A stretch of DNA of 60,000 nt from Antedon mediterranea (taxonomy: Eukaryota > Echinodermata > Crinoidea > Comatulida > Antedonidae): NCBI RefSeq assembly GCF_964355755.1, contig NC_092677.1, positions 4,595,001 to 4,655,000 on the forward strand, in the 5' to 3' direction. The notes beneath the pieces were generated by a model. The model was not told the DNA's origin and ran no database searches. It saw nothing but the letters and a program-made list of their open reading frames with translations. This document shows positions 48,631 through 60,000 of this stretch, piece after piece. Both the position numbers and the translations under genes were made by a program. Positions within the stretch are counted from its first letter, which is position 1; each line of letters begins with the position of its first letter.

Positions 48631-49679
48631 TTTAACCGATCAACCAACAATAAAAACTAAAATGTGCACCCAGTTCAAATTTACTTTATTTGTTATTTGT
48701 TAGACCACTAAATAATTTAAATTAACTATGTAACTAACACCCTCTGGGCAAGATCTTTTTTATTTCAGGTTGTCTGTGATGTATTCGACATTCAACTCGC
48801 CCAGTCAAGATGTACACCCTATAACAAGACAATTGATGTATTCAACATTCAACTCGCCCAGTCAAGATGTACACCCTATAACAAGACAATTGATGTATTC
48901 AAAATTCAACTCGCCCAGTGAAGATGTACACCCTATAACAAGACAATTGATGTATTCAACATTCAACTCATCCAGTCAAGATGTACACCCTATAACAAGA
49001 CAATTGATGTAGCCAACATTCATCTCATCCAGTCAAGATGTACACCCTATAACAAGACAATTGATGTAGCCAACATTCATCTCATCCAGTCAAGATGTAC
49101 ACCCAATAACAAGACAATTGATGTTTTCAGTATTCAACTCATCCAGTCAAGATGTACACCCAATAACAAGACAATTGATGTTTTCAATATTCAACTCATC
49201 CAGTCAAGATGCTCGCCCTATAACAAGACAATTGATGTAGCCAACATTCAATTCATCCAGTCAAGATGTACACCCTATAACAAGACAATTGATGCATTCA
49301 ACATTCATCTCATCCAGTCAAGATGTACACCCTATAACAAGACAATTGATGTATTCAACATTCATCTCATCCAGTCAAGATGTACACCCTAAAACAAGAC
49401 AATTGATGTATTCAACATTCAACTCATCCAGTCAAGATGTACACCCTATAACAAGACAATTGATGCATTCAACATTCAACTAATCCAGTCAAGATGCTCA
49501 CCCTATAACAAGACAATTGATGTATTCAACATTCAACTCATCCAGTCAAGATGTACACCCTATAACAAGACAATTGATGTATTCAACATCTCAACCAGTC
49601 AAGATGTACACCCTATAACAAGACAATTGATACATTTAACAATTTATCTCATCCAGTCAAGATGTACACCCTATAACAA

Positions 49680-51760
49680 GACAATTGATGCATTCAACAT
49701 TCATCTCATCCAGTCAGATGTACACCCCCATAACAAGACAATTGATGTATTCAACATTTATCTCATCCAGTCAAGACGTACACCCTATAACAAGACAATT
49801 GATGTATTCAACATTCATCTCATCCAGTCAAGGTGTACACCCCCATAACAAGACAATTGATGTAGCCAACATTCATCTCATCCAGTCAAGATGTACACCC
49901 TATAACAAGACAATTGATGTAGTCAACATTCATCTCATCCAGTCAAGGTGTACACCCTATAACAAGACAATTGATGTATTCAACATTCATCTCATCCAGT
50001 CAAGGTGTACACCCTATAACAAGACAATTGATGTAGCCAACATTCATCTCATCCAGTGAATTTGTACACCCTATAACAAGACAATTGATGTATTCAACAT
50101 TCAACTCATCCAGTCAAGATGTACACCCTATAAGAAGACAATTGATGTATTAAACATTCATCTCATCCAGTCAAGATGTACACCCTATAACAAGACAATT
50201 GATGTATTCAACATTCAACTCATCCAGTCAAGATGTACACCCTATAACAAGACAATTGATGTATTCAACATTCAACTCATCCAGTCAAGATGTACACCCT
50301 ATAACAAGACAATTGATGTAGCCAACATTCACCTCATCCAGTCAGATGTACACCCTATAAGAAGACAATTGATGTATTCAACATTCAACTCATCCAGTCA
50401 AGATGTACACCCTATAACAAGACAATTGATGTATTCAACATTCAACTCATCCAGTCAAGATGTACACCCTATAAAAAGACAATTGATGTAGCCAACATTC
50501 ATCTCATCCAGTCAAGATGTACACCCTATAACAAGACAATTGATGTATTCAACATTCATCTCATCCAGTCAAGATGTACACCCCATAACAAGACAATTGA
50601 TGTATTCAACATTCAACTCATCCAGTCAAATGTATACCCTATAACAAGAAAATTGATGTGTTCAACATTCATCTCATCCAGTCAAGATGTACACCCTATA
50701 ACAAGACAATTGATGTATTCAACATTCAACTCATCCAGTCAAGATGTACACCCTATAACAAGACAATTGATGCATTCAACATTCATCTCATCCAGTCAGA
50801 TGTACACCCTATAACAAGACAATTGATGTATTCAACATTTATCTAATCCAGTCAAGACGTACACCCTATAACAAGACAATTGATGTATTCAACATTCATC
50901 TCATCCAGTCAAGATGTAGACCCCCATAACAAGACAATTGATGTAGCCAACATTCATCTCATCCAGTCAAGATGTACACCCTATAACAAGACAATTGATG
51001 TAGTCAACATTCATCTCATCCAGTCAAGGTGTACACCCTATAACAAGACAATTGATGTATTCAACATTCATCTCATCCAGTCAAGGTGTACACCCTATAA
51101 CAAGACAATTGATGTAGCCAACATTCATCTCATCCAGTGAATTTGTACACCCTATAACAAGACAATTGATGTATTCAACATTCAACTCATCCAGTCAAGA
51201 TGTACACCCTATAACAAGACAATTGATGTATTCAACATTCATCTCATCCAAGATGTACACCCTATAACAAGACAATTGATGTATTCAACATTCAACTCAT
51301 CCAGTCAAGATGTACACCCTATAACAAGACAATTGATGTATTCAACATTCAACTCATCCAGTCAAGATGTACACCCTATAACAAGACAATTGATGTAGCC
51401 AACATTCACCTCATCCAGTCAGATGTACACCCTATAAGAAGACAATTGATGTATTCAACATTCAACTCATCCAGTCAAGATGTACACCCTATAACAAGAC
51501 AATTGATGTATTCAACATTCAACTCATCCAGTCAAGATGTACACCCTATAACAAGACAATTGATGTAGCCAACATTCATCTCATCCAGTCAAGATGTACA
51601 CCCTATAACAAGACAATTGATGTATTCAACATTCATCTCATCCAGTCAAGATGTACACCCTATAACAAGACAATTGATGTATTCAACATTCAACTCATCC
51701 AGTCAAATGTATACCCTATAACAAGAAAATTGATGTATTCAACATTCATCTCATCCAGTC
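49680..51760. repeat. Higher-order repeat within the satellite, about 1.08 kb period
   Basis: Distinct variant units recur in the same order 1,081 bp apart: the GACGTACACC unit, the CACCCCCATAAC unit (49835, 50929 region), GATGTAGTCAACATTC, and CCAGTGAATTTGTACACC (50053 and 51134). This equals 19 units minus small indels. Confidence 0.85.
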
Positions 51761-54700
51761 AAGATGTACACCCTATAACAAGACAATTGATGTATTCAAC
51801 ATTCAACTCATCCAGTCAAGATGTACACACTATAACAAGACAATTGATGTATTCAACATTCAACTCATCCAGTCAAGATGTACACACTATAATAAGACAA
51901 TTGATGTATTCAACATTCAACTCATCCAGTCAAGATGTACACCCTATAACAAGACAATTGATGTATTCAACATTCAACTCATCCAGTCAAGATGTACACC
52001 CTATAACAAGACAATTGATGTAATCAACATTCAACTCATCCAGTCAAGATGTACACCCTATAACAAGACAATTGATGTAATCAACATTCAACTCATCCAG
52101 TCAAGATGTACACCCTATAACAAGACAATTGATGTATTCAATATTCATCTCATCCAGTCAAGATGTACACCCTATAACAAGACAATTGATGTATTCAACA
52201 TTCAACTCATCCAGTCAAGATGTACACCCTATAACAAGACAATTGATGTATTCAACATTCATCTCATCCAGTCAAGATGTACACCCTATAACAAGACAAT
52301 TGATATATTCAACATTCAACTCATCCAGTCAAGATGTACACCCTATAACAAGACAATTGATGTATTCAACATTCAACTCATCCAGTCAAGATGTACACCC
52401 TATAACAAGACAGTTGATGTAGCCAACATTCATCTCATCCAGTCAGATGTACACCCTATAAGAAGACAATTGATGTATTCAACATTCAACTCATCCAGTC
52501 AAGATGTACACCCTATAACAAGACAATTGATGTATTCAACATTCAACTCATCCAGTCAAGATGTACACCCTATAACAAGACAATTGATGTAGCCAACATT
52601 CATCTCATCCAGTCAAGATGTACACCCTATAACAAGACAATTGATGTATTCAACATTCATCTCATCCAGTCAAGATGTACACCCCATAACAAGACAATTG
52701 ATGTATTCAACATTCAACTCATCCAGTCAAATGTACACCCTATAACAAGACAATTGATGTATTCAACATTCATCTCATCCAGTCAAGATGTACACCCTAT
52801 AACAAGACAATTGACGCATTCAACATTCATCTCATCCAGTCAAGATGTACACCCCATAACAAGACAATTGATGTATTCAACATTCAACTCATCCAGTCAA
52901 GATGTACACCCTATAACAAGACAATTGATGCATTCAACATTCATCTCATCCAGTCAAGATGTACACCCCATAACAAGATAATTGATGTATTCAACATTCA
53001 ACTCATCCAGTCAAGATGTACACCCCATAACAAGACAATTGATGTATTCAACATTCATCTCATCCAGTCAAGATGTACACCCTATAACAAGACAATTGAT
53101 GCATTCAACATTCAACTCAACCAGTCAAGATGTACACCCTATAACAAGACAATTGATGCATTCAACATTCATCACATCCAGTCAAGATGTATACCCTATA
53201 ACAAGACAATTGATGTATTCAACATTAATCTCATCCAGTCAAGATGTACAACCTATAACAAGACAATTGATGTATTCAATATTCAACTCATCCTGTCAAG
53301 ATGTACACCCTATAACAAGACAATTGATGTATTCAATATTCAACTCAACCAGTCAAGATGTACACCCTATAACAAGACAATTGATGCATTCAACATTCAT
53401 CACATCCAGTCAAGATGTATACCCTATAACAAGACAATTGATGTATTCAACATTAATCTCATCCAGTCAAGATGTACAACCTATAACAAGACAATTGATG
53501 TATTCAACATTCATCTCATCCAGTAAAGATGTACACCCTATAACAAGACAATTGATGTATTCAACATTCATTTCATCCAGTCAAGATGTAAACCGTATAA
53601 CAAGACAATTGATGTATTCAACATTCAATTCGCCCAGTCAAGATGTACACCCTATAACAAGACAATTGATGTATTCAACATTCATCTCATCCAGTCAAGA
53701 TGTACACCCTATAACAAGACAATTGATGTATTCAACATTCATCTCATCCAGTAAGGATTTATACCCTATAACAAGACAATTGATGTATTCAACATTCATT
53801 TCATCCAGTCAAGATGTAAACCCTATAACAAGACAATTGATGTATTCAACATTCAATTCGCCCAGTCAAGATGTACACCCTATAACAAGACAATTGATGT
53901 ATTCAACATTCATCTCATCCAGTCAAGATGTACACCCTATAACAAGACAATTGATGTATTCAACATTCAACTCATCCAGTCAAGATGTACACCCTATAAC
54001 AAGACAATCGACATTCATCTCATCCAGTCAAGATGTAAACCCTATAACAAGACAATTGATGTATTCAACATTCAACTCGCCCAGTCAAGATGTACACACT
54101 ATAACAAGACAATTGATGTATTCAACATTCATCTCATCCAGTCAAGATGTACACCCTATAACAAGACAATTGATGTATTCAACATTCATCTCATCCAGTC
54201 AAGATGTACACCCTATAACAAGACAATTGATGTATTCAACATTCATCTCATCCAGTCAAGATGTACACCCTATAACAAGACAATTGATGTATTCAACATT
54301 CATTTCATCCAGTCAAGATGTAAACCCTATAACAAGACAATTGATGTATTCAACATTCAACTCATCCAGTCAAGATGTACACCCTATAACAAGACAATTG
54401 ATGTAATCAACATTTAACTCATCCAGTCAAGATGTACACCCTATAACAAGACAATTGATGTATTCAATATTCAACTCATCCAGTAAAGATGTACACCCTA
54501 TAACAAGACAATTGATGTATTCAATATTCAACTCAACCAGTCAAGATGTACACCCTATAACAAGACAATTGATGCATTCAACATTCATCACATCCAGTCA
54601 AGATGTATACCCTATAACAAGACAATTGATGTATTCAACATTAATCTCATCCAGTCAAGATGTACAACCTATAACAAGACAATTGATGTATTCAACATTC

Positions 54701-57700
54701 ATCTCATCCAGTAGAGATGTACACCCTATAACAAGACAATTGATGTATTCAACATCCATTTCATCCAGTCAAGATGTAAACCCTATAACAAGACAATTGA
54801 TGTATTCAACATTCAATTCGCCCAGTCAAGATGTACACCCTATAACAAGACAATTGATGTATTCAACATTCATCTCATCCAGTCAAGATGTACACCCTAT
54901 AACAAGACAATTGATGTATTCAACATTCATCTCATCCAGTAAAGATGTACACCCTATAAGAAGACAATTGATGTATTCAACATTCATTTCATCCAGTCAA
55001 GATGTAAACCCTATAACAAGACAATTGATGTATTCAACATTCAATTCGCCCAGTCAAGATGTACACCCTATAACAAGACAATTGATGTATTCAACATTCA
55101 TCTCATCCAGTCAAGATGTAAACCCTATAACAAGACAATTGATGTATTCAACATTCAACTCGCCCAGTCAAGATGTACACCCTATAACAAGACAATTGAT
55201 GTATTCAACATTCATCTCATCCAGTCAAGATGTACACACTATAACAAGACAATTGATGTATTCAACATTCATCTCATCCAGTCAAGATGTACACCCTATA
55301 ACAAGACAATTGATGTATTCAACATTCATCTCATCCAGTCAAGATGTAAACCCTATAACAAGACAATTGATGTATTCAACATTCATCTCATCCAGTCAAG
55401 ATGTACACCCTATAACAAGACAATTGATGTATTCAACATTCAACTCATCCAGTCAAGATGTACACCCTATAACAAGACAATTGATGTATTCAACATTCAA
55501 CTCATCCAGTCAAGATGTACACCCTATAAAAAGACAATTGATGTATTCAACATTCAACTCGACCAGTCAAGATGTACACCCTATAACAAGACAATTGATG
55601 TAGCCAACATTCATCTCATCCAGTCAAGATGTACACCCTATAACAAGACAATTTATGTAGCCAACATTCAACTCATCCAGTCAAGATGCTCGCCCTATAA
55701 CAAGACAATTAATGTAGCCAACATTCAACTCATCCAGTCAAGATGTACACCCTATAACAAGACAATTGATGTATTCAACATTCATCTCATCCAGTCAAGA
55801 TGTACACCCTATAACAAGACAATTGATGTATTGAACATTCAACTCATCCAGTCAAGATTACAACCTATAACAAGACAATTGATGTATTCAACATTCATCT
55901 CATCCAGTGAATTTGTACACCCTATAACAAGACAATTGATGTATTCAATATTCATCTCATCCAGTCAAGATGTACACCCTATAACAAGACAATTGATGTA
56001 TTCAACATTCAACTCATCCAGTCAAGATGTACACCCTATAACAAGACAATTGATGTATTCAACATTCATCTCATCCAGTCAAGATGTACACCCTATAACA
56101 AGACAATTGATATATTCAACATTCAACTCATCCAGTCAAGATGTACACCCTATAACAAGACAATTGATGTATTCAACATTCAACTCATCCAGTCAAGATG
56201 TACACCCTATAACAAGACAATTGATGTAGCCAACATTCATCTCATCCAGTCAGATGTACACCCTATAAGAAGACAATTGATGTATTCAACATTCAACTCA
56301 TCCAGTCAAGATGTACACCCTATAACAAGACAATTGATGTAGCCAACATTCATCTCATCCAGTCAAGATGTACACCCTATAACAAGACAATTGATGTATT
56401 CAACATTCATCTCATCCAGTCAAGATGTACACCCCATAACAAGACAATTGATGTATTCAACATTCAACTCATCCAGTCAAATGTATACCCTATAACAAGA
56501 CAATTGATGTATTCAACATTCATCTCATCCAGTCAAGATGTACACCCTATAACAAGACAATTGATGTATTCAACATTCAACTCATCCAGTCAAGATGTAC
56601 ACACTATAACAAGACAATTGATGTATTCAACATTCAACTCATCCAGTCAAGATGTACACCCTATAACAAGACAATTGATGTATTCAACATTCAACTCATC
56701 CAGTCAAGATGTACACCCTATAACAAGACAATTGATGTAATCAACATTCAACTCATCCAGTCAAGATGTACACCCTATAACAAGACAATTGATGTAATCA
56801 ACATTCAACTCATCCAGTCAAGATGTACACCCTATAACAAGACAATTGATGTATTCAATATTCATCTCATCCAGTCAAGATGTACACCCTATAACAAGAC
56901 AATTGATGTATTCAACATTCAACTCATCCAGTCAAGATGTACACCCTATAACAAGACAATTGATGTATTCAACATTCATCTCATCCAGTCAAGATGTACA
57001 CCCTATAACAAGACAATTGACGCATTCAACATTCATCTCATCCAGTCAAGATGTACACCCCATAACAAGACAATTGATGTATTCAACATTCAACTCATCC
57101 AGTCAAGATGTACACCCCATAACAAGACAATTGATGCATTCAACATTCATCTCATCCAGTCAAGATGTACACCCCATAACAAGACAATTGATGTATTCAA
57201 CATTCAACTCATCCAGTCAAGATGTACACCCCATAACAAGACAATTGATGTATTCAACATTCATCTCATCCAGTCAAGATGTACACCCTATAACAAGACA
57301 ATTGATGCATTCAACATTCATCTCATCCAGTCAAGATGTACACCCTATAACAAGACAATTGATGCATTCAACATTCATCACATCCAGTCAAGATGTATAC
57401 CCTATAACAAGACAATTGATGTATTCAACATTAATCTCATCCAGTCAAGATGTACAACCTATAACAAGACAATTGATGTATTCAATATTCAACTCATCCT
57501 GTCAAGATGTACACCCTATAACAAGACAATTGATGTATTCAATATTCAACTCAACCAGTCAAGATGTACACCCTATAACAAGACAATTGATGCATTCAAA
57601 ATTCATCACATCCAGTCAAGATGTATACCCTATAACAAGACAATTGATGTATTCAACATTAATCTCATCCAGTCAAGATGTACAACCTATAACAAGACAA

Positions 57701-60000
57701 TTGATGTATTCAACATTCATCTCATCCAGTAAAGATGTACACCCTATAACAAGACAATTGATGTATTCAACATTCATTTCATCCAGTCAAGATGTAAACC
57801 GTATAACAAGACAATTGATGTATTCAACATTCAATTCGCCCAGTCAAGATGTACACCCTATAACAAGACAATTGATGTATTCAACATTCATCTCATCCAG
57901 TCAAGATGTACACCCTATAACAAGACAATTGATGTATTCAACATTCATCTCATCCAGTAAGGATTTACACCCTATAACAAGACAATTGATGTATTCAACA
58001 TTCATTTCATCCAGTCAAGATGTAAACCCTATAACAAGACAATTGATGTATTCAACATTCAATTCGCCCAGTCAAGATGTACACCCTATAACAAGACAAT
58101 TGATGTATTCAACATTCATCTCATCCAGTCAAGATGTACACCCTATAACAAGACAATTGATGTATTCAACATTCAACTCATCCAGTCAAGATGTACACCC
58201 TATAACAAGACAATCAACATTCATCTCATCCAGTCAAGATGTAAACCCTATAACAAGACAATTGATGTATTCAACATTCAACTCGCCCAGTCAAGATGTA
58301 CACACTATAACAAGACAATTGATGTATTCAACATTCATCTCATCCAGTCAAGATGTACACCCTATAACAAGACAATTGATGTATTCAACATTCATCTCAT
58401 CCAGTCAAGATGTACACCCTATAACAAGACAATTGATGTATTCAACATTCATCTCATCCAGTCAAGATGTACACCCTATAACAAGACAATTGATGTATTC
58501 AACATTCATTTCATCCAGTCAAGATGTAAACCCTATAACAAGACAATTGATGTATTCAACATTCAACTCATCCAGTCAAGATGTACACCCTATAACAAGA
58601 CAATTGATGTAATCAACATTCAACTCATCCAGTCAAGATGTACACCCTATAACAAGACAATTTATGTATTCAATATTCAACTCATCCAGTCAAGATGTAC
58701 ACCCTATAACAAGACAATTTATGTATTCAATATTCAACTCAACCAGTCAAGATGTACACCCTATAACAAGACAATTGATGCATTCAACATTCATCACATC
58801 CAGTCAAGATGTATACCCTATAACAAGACAATTGATGTATTCAACATTAATCTCATCCAGTCAAGATGTACAACCTATAACAAGACAATTGATGTATTCA
58901 ACATTCATCTCATCCAGTAGAGATGTACACCCTATAACAAGACAATTGATGTATTCAACATCCATTTCATCCAGTCAAGATGTAAACCCTATAACAAGAC
59001 AATTGATGTATTCAACATTCAATTCGCCCAGTCAAGATGTACACCCTATAACAAGACAATTGATGTATTCAACATTCATCTCATCCAGTCAAGATGTACA
59101 CCCTATAACAAGACAATTGATGTATTCAACATTCATCTCATCCAGTAAAGATCTACACCCTATAAGAAGACAATTGATGTATTCAACATTCATTTCATCC
59201 AGTCAAGATGTAAACCCTATAACAAGACAATTGATGTATTCAACATTCAATTCGCCCAGTCAAGATGTACACCCTATAACAAGACAATTGATGTATTCAA
59301 CATTCATCTCATCCAGTCAAGATGTAAACCCTATAACAAGACAATTGATGTATTCAACATTCAACTCGCCCAGTCAAGATGTACACCCTATAACAAGACA
59401 ATTGATGTATTCAACATTCATCTCATCCAGTCAAGATGTACACACTATAACAAGACAATTGATGTATTCAACATTCATCTCATCCAGTCAAGATGTACAC
59501 CCTATAACAAGACAATTGATGTATTCAACATTCATCTCATCCAGTCAAGATGTAAACCCTATAACAAGACAATTGATGTATTCAACATTCATCTCATCCA
59601 GTCAAGATGTACACCCTATAACAAGACAATTGATGTATTCAACATTCAACTCATCCAGTCAAGATGTACACCCTATAACAAGACAATTGATGTATTCAAC
59701 ATTCAACTCATCCAGTCAAGATGTACACCCTATAAAAATACAATTGATGTATTCAACATTCAACTCGACCAGTCAAGATGTACACCCTATAACAAGACAA
59801 TTGATGTAGCCAACATTCATCTCATCCAGTCAAGATGTACACCCTATAACAAGACAATTTATGTAGCCAACATTCAACTCATCCAGTCAAGATGCTCGCC
59901 CTATAACAAGACAATTAATGTAGCCAACATTCAACTCATCCAGTCAAGATGTACACCCTATAACAAGACAATTGATGTATTCAACATTCATCTCATCCAG
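51700..60000. repeat. Tandem duplication inside the satellite, about 4.2 kb period
   Basis: Rare variants recur at a fixed 4,206-bp offset: TCAAGATGCTCGCC (55681 and 59887), and the start of the run after the TAATCAAC unit (54458 and 58664). A 45-bp unit lacking 12 bp (near 54005 and 58210) explains why 4,206 is 74 x 57 minus 12. On the left side the offset is 3,807 (TGATATATTC at 52301 and 56108; AGTCAGATGT at 52441 and 56248), so the copies differ by 399 bp, exactly seven units. Confidence 0.88.

Larger units (their letters stand above)
48778..60000. repeat. 57-bp satellite, about 197 units, runs off the right edge
   Basis: Consensus unit TTGATGTATTCAACATTCAA + CTCATCCAGTCAAGATGTAC + ACCCTATAACAAGACAA. 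Variants recur: CATCTC for CAACTC, TCGCCCAGT for TCATCCAGT, GATGTAGCCAAC, AGTAAAGATG, and a 56-bp type with CAGTCAGATG. Because 57 is a multiple of three, two of the three forward frames contain no stop in the consensus. This creates frames of up to 588 codons, broken by GATGTAGCC units (TAG), GATGTAATC units (TAA) and 1-bp indels. The reverse strand has a stop in each frame of every unit. Differences between units are not concentrated at third positions. No promoter or splice model was found, so I call this non-coding satellite. Confidence 0.95.

Noticed and set aside
52982-59809. Open frames of 381-588 codons in the satellite as genes for repeat proteins
   Set aside because: They follow from a 57-bp unit being a multiple of three; recurrent TAG/TAA units and indels break them, two frames are open at once and substitutions ignore codon position.
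48778-60000. CRISPR-like array
   Set aside because: Units abut directly with no unique spacers, and the context is a eukaryotic genome.

Overview
The window is animal nuclear DNA. Evidence: a multi-exon gene with GT-AG introns, tRNA-derived SINEs, many short inverted-repeat (MITE-like) elements, minisatellites and a large satellite, on an AT-rich background. The recurrent TAGGCCTAC-type words, the SINE type and an invertebrate-style single-copy PHLDB gene make me favour a marine deuterostome, perhaps an echinoderm. That is inference and I could not test it.

The one gene I can identify firmly is a plus-strand homologue of PHLDB1/PHLDB2 (LL5-alpha/LL5-beta), a cortical scaffold with an N-terminal FHA domain, a long Ser-rich linker, two coiled-coil blocks and a C-terminal PH domain. 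I reconstruct 15 coding exons from 15,685 to 39,654 with every splice phase matching. They encode 1,308 residues, similar to vertebrate members. Two alternative 5' exons fit in frame: one at 6,108-6,182 (adds 26 residues) and one at 23,564-23,732 inside the FHA-domain intron (replaces most of the FHA domain). A 33-nt exon (34,582-34,614) can be skipped in frame.

Layout: 1-6.1 kb is AT-rich upstream DNA with two SINEs and a MITE. 6.1-15.7 kb holds a possible far-upstream first exon, several MITEs (two flanked by TTAA) and two short tandem arrays. 15.7-39.7 kb is PHLDB; its introns carry most copies of one palindromic MITE family. 39.7-44.5 kb is 3' UTR and downstream DNA with a 32-bp minisatellite. 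44.5-45.05 kb is a CpG- and CCAAT-containing segment with a possible first exon of a second gene. 46.4-48.6 kb has two tandem arrays, one of which repeats a near-ideal splice acceptor. From about 48.78 kb to the right edge (over 11.2 kb) is an uninterrupted 57-bp satellite of roughly 197 units, with higher-order duplications of about 1.08 kb and 4.2 kb. The long open frames in the satellite come from 57 being a multiple of three and are not credible genes.

I saw no rRNA gene, true tRNA gene, CRISPR array, autonomous transposase or viral gene.
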